NCBI GenBank assembly: GCA_902610585.1
Contig: CACLWE010000012.1
Location: 1-32,678 of the forward strand
Direction: 5' to 3'
DNA length: 32,678 nt
Origin: an uncultured Pelagibacteraceae bacterium
Lineage (GTDB): Bacteria > Pseudomonadota > Alphaproteobacteria > Pelagibacterales > AG-422-B15
Positions 1 to 7,477 of the stretch are shown piece after piece (positions within the stretch are counted from its first letter, which is position 1; the number at the start of each line of letters is the position of its first letter). A program made the translations under genes and the position numbers. The notes below the pieces were generated by a model, which was given only the letters and a program-made list of their open reading frames with translations, had not been told where the DNA came from and searched no databases.

Positions 1-98
1 AACTCAAAATTTTGAATATAAGATTCAATAAATACGGTTGGTATGGAAAGTCTAATTATTTAGACTATATTTTAGAACATGCCCAAAAAAGATATTAA
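1..98 (+). CDS. C-terminal end of an unidentified protein (partial, runs off left edge)
   Basis: A frame is open from the left edge to a TAA at 96-98 and gives about 31 residues, ending in a composition rich in Tyr, Asn and Lys (for example YGWYGKSNYLDYILEH). The residues look like ordinary protein rather than random translation, and the frame would overlap the photolyase start by 20 bases, which fits the overlaps seen throughout this window. I do not recognise the family from so short a tail. It could be a chance open frame, since the other two forward frames close early. Confidence 0.4.
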   Translation, partial: LKILNIRFNKYGWYGKSNYLDYILEHAQKRY

Positions 99-1509
99 TA
101 TTTTCTGGTTTAGACAAGATTTACGACTATCAGACAACCCCGGACTATACAATTCGATTAAAAATGGGGTGACGTTGCCAATTTTCATATTTGATGATGA
201 AAACTCGAAAGAACATATAAATGGTTCTGCGAGTAAATGGTGGCTTTACCACTCATTAATTGCTCTAAAACAATCTTTAGACAATAATTTGAGTTTATAC
301 AGAGGTGATCCAAAGAACATTTTAACTAAACTTACTGAAACTTATAATGTTAAAGAGATATTTTGGAATAGATGTTATGAGCCTTGGCGAATAAAAAGAG
401 ACAAAAAAATTAAAAGTTTTTTTGAGGAGATGAAAATAGGCGTAAACACATTCAATGGATCTCTTCTTTGGGAACCTTGGAATGTGGTCAAAAATGATGG
501 TACTCCTTATAAGGTATTTACCCCTTACTACAGAAAAGGATGTTTGAACTCTGAAATGCCAAGAACACCGATACAAAAACCTAAAATAAACAATTTACTC
601 TTGGACAAGACGAATAGTATAAGTATAGATGATCTAGAGCTAATGCCAGAAAACAACTGGTACGGAAAAATGCAAAAACTCTGGGTTCCAGGGGAGAAAG
701 GTGCCCATAATAAAATTGATGTCTTTATAAAAGATGGTCTTTCTAACTATAAAGAAGGTAGAAATTTTCCATCTGGAAACAATGTTTCACAACTGTCTCC
801 TCATTTACATTTTGGAGAGGTATCACCTAACCAAGTATGGTATCGATCAAAAACCCAAGAAGAAAAAAAAGAAATAAAAAGAGATTTGGATCATTTTTTA
901 AGTGAACTTGGATGGAGGGAGTTTTCTTTCAATCTTTTGTATCACTTCCCAACTTTACCAAAGGAGAATCTTCAAAAGAAGTTTGATAAATTTCCTTGGG
1001 ATAAAAATAAAGATGCATTAAAGAAATGGCAAAAGGGACTAACAGGGTATCCCATAGTAGATGCTGGTATGAGGGAATTGTGGCAGACTGGATACATGCA
1101 TAATCGTTTAAGAATGGTTGTAGGTTCATTTTTAGTAAAAAACTTATTATTACATTGGCATCATGGTGAGAGATGGTTCTGGGATTGTTTAGTTGACGCC
1201 GACCTTGCTAATAACAGTGCAGGATGGCAATGGATTGCAGGCTCAGGAGCTGATGCTGCTCCATATTTTAGAATATTTAATCCAGTTATGCAGGGGCAGA
1301 AATTTGATCCAGATGGTAAATATACAAAAAAATATATTCCTGAGCTTAAAGATGTACCAAGCAAGTATTTATTTAATCCTTGGGAGGCACCCAAAGACGT
1401 TTTAGAGTCAGCAAATGTTAAACTTGGTAAAGATTATCCAATGCCAATTGTTGAGATTGGTACTTCCAGACAAAAAGCATTAGAGGCTTTCGCAACTACT
1501 AAAAGTTAA
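79..1509 (+). CDS. phrB: Deoxyribodipyrimidine photolyase (cryptochrome/photolyase family)
   Basis: Light-driven repair enzyme that splits UV-induced cyclobutane pyrimidine dimers using FAD. The 476 residues match the usual class I length. The N-terminal photolyase domain opens with the FWFRQDLRLSDNP signature, and the C-terminal FAD-binding half carries WREF (W279), GYPIVDAGMREL, HNRLRM and the DADLANNSAGWQW block. N379 lies where photolyases keep the Asn facing FAD N5, which favours repair activity over a signalling cryptochrome. The GSGADAAPYFRIFNP block is typical of proteobacterial enzymes. The antenna pigment cannot be told from sequence alone. No Shine-Dalgarno precedes the ATG. A TATATT lies 13 bases upstream, but it falls inside the possible preceding reading frame, so operon membership is unclear. 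Confidence 0.96.
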   Translation: MPKKDINIFWFRQDLRLSDNPGLYNSIKNGVTLPIFIFDDENSKEHINGSASKWWLYHSLIALKQSLDNNLSLYRGDPKNILTKLTETYNVKEIFWNRCYEPWRIKRDKKIKSFFEEMKIGVNTFNGSLLWEPWNVVKNDGTPYKVFTPYYRKGCLNSEMPRTPIQKPKINNLLLDKTNSISIDDLELMPENNWYGKMQKLWVPGEKGAHNKIDVFIKDGLSNYKEGRNFPSGNNVSQLSPHLHFGEVSPNQVWYRSKTQEEKKEIKRDLDHFLSELGWREFSFNLLYHFPTLPKENLQKKFDKFPWDKNKDALKKWQKGLTGYPIVDAGMRELWQTGYMHNRLRMVVGSFLVKNLLLHWHHGERWFWDCLVDADLANNSAGWQWIAGSGADAAPYFRIFNPVMQGQKFDPDGKYTKKYIPELKDVPSKYLFNPWEAPKDVLESANVKLGKDYPMPIVEIGTSRQKALEAFATTKS

Positions 1510-1548
1510 TTATTAAATTAATTTTTATAAATGGCCTTAGCAAAGTTT

Positions 1549-1576
1549 TTGCCACAATAATATAATAATGTATAGT
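1549..1576 (+). promoter_or_regulatory. Candidate sigma-70-type promoter for the membrane protein at 1585
   Basis: TTGCCA at 1549-1554 and TATAGT at 1571-1576 are separated by 16 bases, close to the bacterial housekeeping consensus. The −10 begins 14 bases before the ATG at 1585, so transcription would start at or just before the start codon and the mRNA would be nearly leaderless. No Shine-Dalgarno is present. This is inferred from sequence only, and chance −10 matches are common in A+T-rich DNA. Confidence 0.45.
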
Positions 1577-1584
1577 CTATATCT

Positions 1585-2103
1585 ATGAGTACTGAAACAG
1601 TAATAATTATTGTGCAAATGGTTGCAGCATTTGGTGTAGTTGTTTCTGTTATTTATTTAGGAATACAAATACATCAGCAAAATGAAATTACAAAAGCACA
1701 ATTTGGACATTCTCTAACGCATAGAATGTATGAAAGATATTTTAATACTTCTAAAGATAGAGAATTTAGTAATTTTCTCTCAAAAGATTGGGCTGCGGGC
1801 GAATTAGACAATGCAGATAAATGGAGAGTAGCAGTATATGTGAATGCTTTACTAGTGGATATTTTTGATACCTATGAAAAAGTTGAAAAAGGTTTTGTTG
1901 ATGAGACACACTTAAAAATGAGAATGCACATGTTAAAATTGGGCACAATGAAGGCTCCCATCGCACAGTCAACCTGGAAATATTGGAAGGGGATTAAATC
2001 AAAAGAATTTGTTGAATGGTTTGAAACAGAAATTTACGGTGATCGAGCAACCTTTAAAGAAGGTTACCAAGAGGAAATAATTCCAAACGTAAGAAGGGAT
2101 TAA
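1585..2103 (+). CDS. Single-pass membrane protein of unknown function
   Basis: 172 residues. One N-terminal hydrophobic segment (about residues 5-28, followed by QIHQQNE) is likely a membrane anchor; the rest is soluble, helical and rich in charged and aromatic residues. The layout, a short anchor followed by 'YLGIQIHQQN' and then a helical domain with many Trp and Tyr, recalls a widespread family of uncharacterised proteobacterial proteins, but I cannot name a characterised member or a function. The cupin gene follows 18 bases downstream on the same strand, so the two are probably co-transcribed. The ATG at 1585 is the natural start because it comes just before the hydrophobic segment. Confidence 0.75.
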   Translation: MSTETVIIIVQMVAAFGVVVSVIYLGIQIHQQNEITKAQFGHSLTHRMYERYFNTSKDREFSNFLSKDWAAGELDNADKWRVAVYVNALLVDIFDTYEKVEKGFVDETHLKMRMHMLKLGTMKAPIAQSTWKYWKGIKSKEFVEWFETEIYGDRATFKEGYQEEIIPNVRRD

Positions 2104-2108
2104 AATAA

Positions 2109-2113
2109 AGGAG
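2109..2113 (+). promoter_or_regulatory. Shine-Dalgarno deciding a GTG start
   Basis: AGGAG stands 8 bases before GTG at 2122. It supports GTG as the true start of the cupin gene; no ATG is nearby in that frame. It is one of the few clear ribosome binding sites in the window. Confidence 0.7.
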
Positions 2114-2121
2114 ATTATTAA

Positions 2122-2646
2122 GTGAGAAGAATTGTTACAGGGCACAATGAAGACGGCAAATCTGTAATTAAAATTGATGGTCCACCAGCACACTCTATTG
2201 GCGAGGAAATTGGAGGCTTATTCGAGATATGGAATGAAGATGGTAATACTATTGATACTAAAAGTAGTGTGGACAGAGCTGACAATGATATAATTTTATC
2301 TCCACCTGAAGGAGGTTCCAAATTTAGATATTTTCAAATAATGCCAACTCCTAAAGGGGTACCGGTTGACATATTAAATAAAATGGCTGAGGAGGCCTTT
2401 AGCCGTATTGGCGCAGCACATCACCGAATTGATGTAACCAAACATCCAGCAATGCATAAAACTAAAACGATTGATTACATTACTCTCGTAAAAGGAGACG
2501 TTACGTTAATTTTGGATCAAGAAGAAGTGAAAATTAACCCATTTGATGTTGTTGTACAAAGAGGTACAAATCATGCATGGGTAAATAATGGCTCTGAGCC
2601 TGCGCTTCTAATAGCTGTACTTATAGATAGTGAATTAGAGGAATAA
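2122..2646 (+). CDS. Cupin-domain protein of unknown substrate
   Basis: 174 residues starting at GTG. The C-terminal half (about residues 95-170) is a cupin-2 beta-barrel: HPAMHKTKTIDY with the first metal-ligand His region, then KGDVTLILDQE, then DVVVQRGTNHAWVNNG, which is cupin motif 2 with its His. The N-terminal half begins RRIVTGHNEDGKS and contains GGLFEIW and PPEGGSKFR. This arrangement is shared by a large family of small bacterial cupins annotated only as cupin-domain proteins. Metal binding is likely, while the reaction, or whether it is an enzyme at all, cannot be told. It sits just after the one-helix membrane protein and may share its transcript. The family call is firm; the function is unknown. 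Confidence 0.88.
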   Translation: MRRIVTGHNEDGKSVIKIDGPPAHSIGEEIGGLFEIWNEDGNTIDTKSSVDRADNDIILSPPEGGSKFRYFQIMPTPKGVPVDILNKMAEEAFSRIGAAHHRIDVTKHPAMHKTKTIDYITLVKGDVTLILDQEEVKINPFDVVVQRGTNHAWVNNGSEPALLIAVLIDSELEE

Positions 2647-2703
2647 TTTTTAAACAAAGCTTTCCCTAGAATTTTTTTAAATTATCAAGTATAAACCGAT
2701 GCC

Positions 2704-3534
2704 ATGTTAAGAAAGTCAGCGGATTATATAAAATCATTAAAAGGAAAAAATCCAATTGTTTGCCTAACAGCCTATACTGCACCTATTGCAAGAGCGATAG
2801 ATGATAAAGTCGACTTAATGTTGGTTGGTGATTCACTTGGTATGGTTCTTTATGAATACGAAAATACACTTCAGGTCACACTTGAGCAAATGATTGATCA
2901 TGCAAAATCTGTTGTTGGCGCCTCAAAAAATTCATGTGTTATTGTTGATATGCCTTTTGGTACATATGAAGATTCGATTAATAAAGCATTTTTGAATGTT
3001 GCTCGTGTAATGAAAGAAACAAATTGCAATGGAGTAAAACTTGAAGGTGGTCAAAAAATGTCAAATACAATTCAGCATCTGTGTAAAAGCTCAATCCCAG
3101 TAATGGGCCATATTGGTTTGCAGCCTCAAAGTGTACTAATTGATGGAGGTTACAAAGTTAGAGGAAAAGAAAAATCTGAGTGGCAAAAATATATTGATGA
3201 TGCAATTGCTGTAGAAGAGGCTGGTGCTTTTTCAGTGGTCCTGGAGGGAATGGCAGAGCCTTTAGCTGCAGAAATTACTTCAATTCTGAATATTCCAACA
3301 ATTGGCATAGGTGCATCTCCAAAATGTGATGGTCAAATATTAGTAACGGAAGATATGTTGGGTTTAACTAATGTGGCTCCAAAGTTTGTTAAAAAATATA
3401 TTGATTTAGATAAAATCATAAAATCTGCAGTTTGTCAGTTTTCTGATGACGTTAAAAACAGAAACTTTCCTTCAGCAGATCATATTTATCATATGCATCC
3501 GAAAATAGTAAGTGGTAACAATAAAAATTCATGA
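2704..3534 (+). CDS. panB: 3-methyl-2-oxobutanoate hydroxymethyltransferase
   Basis: First committed step of pantothenate (coenzyme A precursor) synthesis: adds a hydroxymethyl group from 5,10-methylene-THF to 2-oxoisovalerate to give ketopantoate. The 276 residues are slightly longer than the usual ~265. Family blocks appear in order: VGDSLGMV (metal-binding Asp), DMPFGTY, GVKLEGG, GHIGLQPQS, GGYKVRG, LEGMAEPLA and PTIGIGASPKCDGQILV. The acyl-carrier and phosphopantetheine-dependent fatty-acid genes are also in this window, but panC and panE are not. The stop overlaps the next start as ATGA, implying translational coupling with the TPR protein. A TATAAA lies 14 bases before the ATG without a Shine-Dalgarno. 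Confidence 0.97.
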   Translation: MLRKSADYIKSLKGKNPIVCLTAYTAPIARAIDDKVDLMLVGDSLGMVLYEYENTLQVTLEQMIDHAKSVVGASKNSCVIVDMPFGTYEDSINKAFLNVARVMKETNCNGVKLEGGQKMSNTIQHLCKSSIPVMGHIGLQPQSVLIDGGYKVRGKEKSEWQKYIDDAIAVEEAGAFSVVLEGMAEPLAAEITSILNIPTIGIGASPKCDGQILVTEDMLGLTNVAPKFVKKYIDLDKIIKSAVCQFSDDVKNRNFPSADHIYHMHPKIVSGNNKNS

Positions 3535-4163
3535 GTGACATCCTAAGGCAAGTTGATGAAGACTTAAGAAAAGAAAAACTATCTAATCTGTGGAGCAGGT
3601 ATGGTTTATATTTAGTTTCTGCAGTAATTATAATTATCCTAGCAGTTGTTGGATATCAATTGAAAAATTATTCAGACAAAAAATATAATGAGGAGCTAGT
3701 TGAAGAATATTTAAATGCAGCAAATGCTCAAAATATACATGATAAATTATCATTATATGAAAACCTTTTAGGTTCAAAAAACGAGTACCTGTCTGGTATG
3801 GCGGAATTACGGATTGCCAGCTTAGAATTGGAAAAGGGAAACCTTGAACAAAGTTTATTTATTTTAGAAAAAATTATCAATAATAAGGATTATGAACCAA
3901 TTATTCGAGATTTAGCTACTTACTTGCTTCTCATTAGCAATATTAATGAATTAGGCAAAGATGAATTTATGAATCACTTAGATGAAGAAAAAGTTCAAGA
4001 AAGTAATTTTAGGTTTTTATTCAAAGAATTAATATCAATTAAAAACCTTCTTCTTGGAAACAAGGAAGAAAGCAAAAAAGGGTTTAAAGAGTTAATTGAA
4101 ATATTTGATACACCGACTGAAATAAAAATTAGAGCAAACAAATTTATTGAGATCATAAAATAA
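3531..4163 (+). CDS. YfgM-like TPR membrane protein (ancillary SecYEG/BamB-associated)
   Basis: 210 residues: a short cytoplasmic N-terminus (DEDLRKEKLSNLWSRYG), one transmembrane helix at about residues 25-43, then a periplasmic helical domain with TPR-like repeats (tetratricopeptide-21 family). In Escherichia coli the homologue YfgM is a partner of SecYEG and the chaperone PpiD, and its gene also lies just before bamB and der, as here. The WSRYG before the helix is typical of this family. It is coupled to panB by a 4-base ATGA overlap and followed by bamB after 1 base. The role in handing exported proteins to periplasmic chaperones is inferred from the family and position. Confidence 0.85.
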   Translation: MSDILRQVDEDLRKEKLSNLWSRYGLYLVSAVIIIILAVVGYQLKNYSDKKYNEELVEEYLNAANAQNIHDKLSLYENLLGSKNEYLSGMAELRIASLELEKGNLEQSLFILEKIINNKDYEPIIRDLATYLLLISNINELGKDEFMNHLDEEKVQESNFRFLFKELISIKNLLLGNKEESKKGFKELIEIFDTPTEIKIRANKFIEIIK

Positions 4164-4164
4164 T

Positions 4165-5463
4165 ATGTTTCGTAATTGTTTTATTATACTTTTAATCCTA
4201 TTAATTTCTTATTCATGTACAAAAAACGAAATTATTGACGATGTGAGTTCAGGATTTCCAGTATTAAGTTATGACGCTGAAATATCTGAAACTCTAAATT
4301 TAGATCAAAGTAAAATTAGATTAGATCAACCAAAAGAAATTAATTTTTGGGCACAACATTTCTTAAACCCATTTAATGACTTGAATAATATTTATTCTGA
4401 TGCATCATTCAATAATAAAACAAAAATTATTGCAGGCAAAAGAGGCCCAGTAAATATAATTCAGCCATTATTTTTTAATGATAATATTTGTCAAATATTG
4501 AATAATGGATTTGTTCAATGTACAAATACTAAAAGTAAAGAAATAGTTTTTAAAATAGATATAAAAAATGAAGAAATCAAAAAGTATGAGGTTGTAAGGG
4601 GCGGTATTGCATATTTTGATAATCAGATAGTATTTGTTGATGGATATGGTCAGGTCAAATTATTAAATTCTGACAATGGAGATGAAATATGGTCTACAAG
4701 TGTTGATTATCCGATTCTATCTCCCCCTTTAATTTATAGAGGTTATATTTATTTTATTTCGGCTGACAACAGAATCTTCTCAGTTGATATTTTAGATGGA
4801 GAAATCAATTGGACTTTTCAAACAATAACAGAGGCAAAAAAAAATCTATTTACTTCTTCACCAATTGCTTTCGAAAATACAATTATTGCTCCGTTTAGTA
4901 ATGGCGAACTAGTAGCTTTTATTTATGATACTGGGCAACCAGTATGGTCAGAAAATGTCTCAAAAATATCAATGGTAAGTAATTTTGATATCAAAGACAT
5001 ATCCGCAAGTCCTGTAATATCTAATAATACAATATATTCTCTAAGCTCTAATGGTAAACTTGTATCTATAAATGCAATAAATGGACAACAAAATTGGGCA
5101 ATTGAGCTTTCTGGATATCGTACACCAATATTATCTGGAAATCAGATTTATATTGTAAATGAGGACGGAAAGCTAATTTGCTTAGATAGAGAAAGTGCAG
5201 AGATATTTTGGATCACTGATCTATCAAAATATAGAAAGGGACAAAAGGTTGAAAATCTAAATTTATGGCTTGGCCCTTATCTAATAAATAATTTAATTTA
5301 TAATATATCTTACTTTGGAGAATTAAAGATAGTTTCTCCGATAACAGGTGAAATACTCTCTTCAAGTTCCACTGGAGTTAAAGGGGCTTTGGTTCCTCCA
5401 GTAATATTATCTGACTCAATTTACTTATCGGATGAGGACTCAACGGTATATGAGTTTAAGTAA
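4165..5463 (+). CDS. bamB: Outer-membrane assembly lipoprotein BamB (PQQ-like beta-propeller)
   Basis: Scaffold lipoprotein of the BAM complex that inserts beta-barrel proteins into the outer membrane. The 432 residues start with a hydrophobic signal (about residues 4-17) ending in SYS-Cys18, a plausible though imperfect lipobox. The body is built of repeated PQQ-type beta-propeller blades, visible as recurring segments such as NSDNGDEIWSTSVDYP, DILDGEINWTFQT, DTGQPVWSENVS, NAINGQQNWAIEL and DRESAEIFWITDL. Position between the YfgM-like gene and der is the classic bamB neighbourhood. The last 14 bases overlap the likely start of der. In an alphaproteobacterium the propeller is usually longer than in E. 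coli (392 aa), as here. Confidence 0.92.
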   Translation: MFRNCFIILLILLISYSCTKNEIIDDVSSGFPVLSYDAEISETLNLDQSKIRLDQPKEINFWAQHFLNPFNDLNNIYSDASFNNKTKIIAGKRGPVNIIQPLFFNDNICQILNNGFVQCTNTKSKEIVFKIDIKNEEIKKYEVVRGGIAYFDNQIVFVDGYGQVKLLNSDNGDEIWSTSVDYPILSPPLIYRGYIYFISADNRIFSVDILDGEINWTFQTITEAKKNLFTSSPIAFENTIIAPFSNGELVAFIYDTGQPVWSENVSKISMVSNFDIKDISASPVISNNTIYSLSSNGKLVSINAINGQQNWAIELSGYRTPILSGNQIYIVNEDGKLICLDRESAEIFWITDLSKYRKGQKVENLNLWLGPYLINNLIYNISYFGELKIVSPITGEILSSSSTGVKGALVPPVILSDSIYLSDEDSTVYEFK

Positions 5464-6265
5464 GATAAATTTAGGTATTATTGGAAAACCAAATTCCGGT
5501 AAGTCGACACTATTTAATACATTACTTGGAGAGCGCGCATCACCTGTAGGAGATGAATATGGTTTAACTAAATCCCTTTTTATAAGTGATTTTGTACACA
5601 AGAATTATAACTTTGCAATCGTTGATACACCTGGATTACGTAGAAAGAGTAGAGTAGTAAAAAAAATAGAATTAGAACAAAATTATGAAGTAATTAAAGT
5701 TATAAAAAAAGTTGAAACAATAGTACTTTTAATTGACTCCTTAGAGAATGTTACTAAACAAGATTTTCGTCTGGCAGACTTAGCAATTAATAAAAATAAA
5801 ATTCTTTTTTTTCTTTTTAATAAGATTGATCTCATTGAAGATAAAAAAAAATTTCAGACGCAAATCAAAAAATTGCTCAAGAATAATTATAACAAGTATA
5901 AACTAATAAACATTGAATTTATTTCAGCTAAGGAGAAGTATAATGTTAAAAAAATTTTAGATATTATTATTAAAAAAAATGAATTATTATTAAAAAAAAT
6001 TCAGAAGCAAAAACTTAACAAATTTATCAGTTATTTAAATAAGAGGGCAACATTTCCTAAGTCTAATAAAATTGAAATTAAGCCTAAATATATTGTTCAA
6101 ATTGACTACAAAATCCCTAAATTTAAAGTGTTCCTAAATATACAGAGAAAAACACCACAAATATTTCAAAAATTCTTTGACAATGCATTTAGGAATTATT
6201 TTAAGCTTAATGGTATTCCAATTATTTACAATTTTGAAAATTCTAAAAATCCATATGTTAATTAA
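5450..6265 (+). CDS. der: Der/EngA-type ribosome-assembly GTPase with a single G domain
   Basis: Der normally has two tandem GTPase domains plus a KH-like domain (about 450-490 aa) and helps assemble the 50S subunit. This protein has about 271 residues: one G domain followed at once by the KH-like domain. Using the ATG at 5450, the P-loop GKPNSGKST is at 12-20, DTPG at 59-62, NKID at 124-127 and SAK near 165. The segment after DTPG (LRRKSRVVKKIE) and the spacing to LLID match the second G domain of Der, so it is the first that is missing. The C-terminus (FRNYFKLNGIPII ... NPYVN) is the standard Der ending. I prefer 5450 over an ATG at 5432 because the GTPase fold begins there. Very Lys- and Ile-rich after residue 165. 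Confidence 0.85.
   Translation: MSLSKINLGIIGKPNSGKSTLFNTLLGERASPVGDEYGLTKSLFISDFVHKNYNFAIVDTPGLRRKSRVVKKIELEQNYEVIKVIKKVETIVLLIDSLENVTKQDFRLADLAINKNKILFFLFNKIDLIEDKKKFQTQIKKLLKNNYNKYKLINIEFISAKEKYNVKKILDIIIKKNELLLKKIQKQKLNKFISYLNKRATFPKSNKIEIKPKYIVQIDYKIPKFKVFLNIQRKTPQIFQKFFDNAFRNYFKLNGIPIIYNFENSKNPYVN
5963..6000 (+). repeat. Two perfect 18-base direct repeats inside der
   Basis: ATTATTATTA followed by seven A and a T occurs at 5963-5980 and again at 5983-6000, a 20-base period. Because 20 is not a multiple of three, the copies are read in different frames (Ile-rich, then Leu-rich, each followed by Lys). The A-runs make this a likely slippage spot. It may be simple low-complexity drift. Confidence 0.7.
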
Positions 6266-6953
6266 TTTTTATTATCTGACCTGTACTGTTATTTGTTAAT
6301 ATAAATTCTAAAATTTCTTTTGCCACCTCTGTTGGCGTACTTACATATTTTTTATCTTCTCCAGGCATAATAATTTCCCTTAATTTAGTATTTACAGCCT
6401 TTGGACAAAATATATTTGCTTTAATGTTGGTATTTTTATTTTCGTTTGCATATGTCACGATTAAATCATTAAGAGCGGTCATGATTGGCTGATATATGCC
6501 CCAATAATACTCTTTAGATGAGTCTTTAATGGATGATATCACAGCAATATTTGAATTTTTTGAATTTTTTAAAAGTGGGTGAAAATTTTTAATCATTCTA
6601 AAGTTTGATAAATAGTTAATTTTCAAAATTTCATTAAGTTTAGATAATTCAATTGACTCAACTGGAGTTAGTTGGCTTATAACTCCTGCAGATAAAATTA
6701 ATACATCAAGTGATTTATCCTTCATGAATAATCGTTCAGCCAAATTTTCTATAACATTATCATCACTTAAATTTATTGGAACAATAGTGCACCCACATTC
6801 ATTTTGAATAATTTTATCATGCACTTCTTCAAGATTTTTTATATTTTGCGAGCATATATAAATGTGTTTTGCATGTTTTGATAGCTCTATTGAGATTTGT
6901 TTTCCTATTCCAGAAGAAGCGCCGGTAACTAGACAATTTAATTTTTTCATCAT
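6258..6953 (-). CDS. Short-chain dehydrogenase/reductase-like protein with altered catalytic site
   Basis: 231 residues with a Rossmann fold: TGASSGIG (residues 10-17) for NAD(P) binding, an NLSDD acidic turn near 61, and KINYLSNF matching the central-helix Asn region. The active site is unusual. Ser141 and Tyr154 keep the canonical Ser-x12-Tyr spacing, but the catalytic Lys of Tyr-x3-Lys is Met158, and the NAG motif reads SAG (residues 88-90). Overall it resembles the YciK-like SDRs of proteobacteria. It may bind a nucleotide without normal catalysis, or be a pseudoenzyme. The first ATG overlaps the cvpA stop by 4 bases (ATGA); a second ATG follows directly. Its end overlaps der by 8 bases, tail to tail. 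Confidence 0.85.
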   Translation of the reverse strand: MMKKLNCLVTGASSGIGKQISIELSKHAKHIYICSQNIKNLEEVHDKIIQNECGCTIVPINLSDDNVIENLAERLFMKDKSLDVLILSAGVISQLTPVESIELSKLNEILKINYLSNFRMIKNFHPLLKNSKNSNIAVISSIKDSSKEYYWGIYQPIMTALNDLIVTYANENKNTNIKANIFCPKAVNTKLREIIMPGEDKKYVSTPTEVAKEILEFILTNNSTGQIIKIN

Positions 6954-7474
6954 TCAATGTCTAAATTTGGAAACTCATTAATATTTCTCGGTACTTGAAT
7001 TAAAAGGTTAACCCCATAATTTACTATTTCTTGAAAAGTCCCTACCTTAACAAATTCAGGTATAGTTTTTGATGCAAAATTATTATTAATAAAAAAAATC
7101 AAAAGAACAAATATTACATATCCCCTTAATACTCCAAGTAAAGCTCCAAATGAGATATCAATAAAAAAAGATTTCCTAGGTTGCAGCACTCCAATAATCA
7201 TTCGATTTATGAATGACATAAAAATATATGAAACAATTAAAGTTGAAATAAAAATTAATATATCGGAAAGTGATTGATTTGTTATATATTTATCAAATAT
7301 TGGTCTTAAAAAGGAAAAACAATTTTTTATTAGATAAAAAATAATTATCCATTTAATAAAATTGAAAGTACTTCTGATTAACCCATTCTTAATACCAAAA
7401 ATAAATGAGATACATATTATGATTAAAAATACAACATCAAAAGGGTTAAGGAATTGGTTAAAATTTACATTCAT
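6950..7474 (-). CDS. cvpA: CvpA family inner-membrane protein
   Basis: 174 residues with about four hydrophobic segments, starting near residues 14-30 and 37-53. The family signature is present in FFIDISFGALLGVLRGYVIF. CvpA was named for its requirement in colicin V production in E. coli and is linked to envelope integrity, but its biochemical role is not settled. In many alphaproteobacteria cvpA precedes purF; here an SDR gene takes that place, coupled by ATGA. Upstream, the exporter gene ends 3 bases before its start, so alr, the exporter, cvpA and the SDR probably form one transcript. Confidence 0.88.
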   Translation of the reverse strand: MNVNFNQFLNPFDVVFLIIICISFIFGIKNGLIRSTFNFIKWIIIFYLIKNCFSFLRPIFDKYITNQSLSDILIFISTLIVSYIFMSFINRMIIGVLQPRKSFFIDISFGALLGVLRGYVIFVLLIFFINNNFASKTIPEFVKVGTFQEIVNYGVNLLIQVPRNINEFPNLDIE

Positions 7475-7477
7475 TGT

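Noticed and set aside
1193-1405. Second plus-strand frame inside the photolyase gene
   Set aside because: Overlaps strongly conserved FAD-binding sequence in another frame, with no protein features.
1540-1552. GCAAA-GTT-TTTGC hairpin after the photolyase as a terminator
   Set aside because: The stem is only five bases with no T-run after it, and it overlaps the proposed −35 of the next gene.
5432-5449. Earlier ATG for der at 5432
   Set aside because: It adds six residues before the GTPase fold and deepens the overlap with bamB. The ATG at 5450 begins just before the first beta strand, as is usual.
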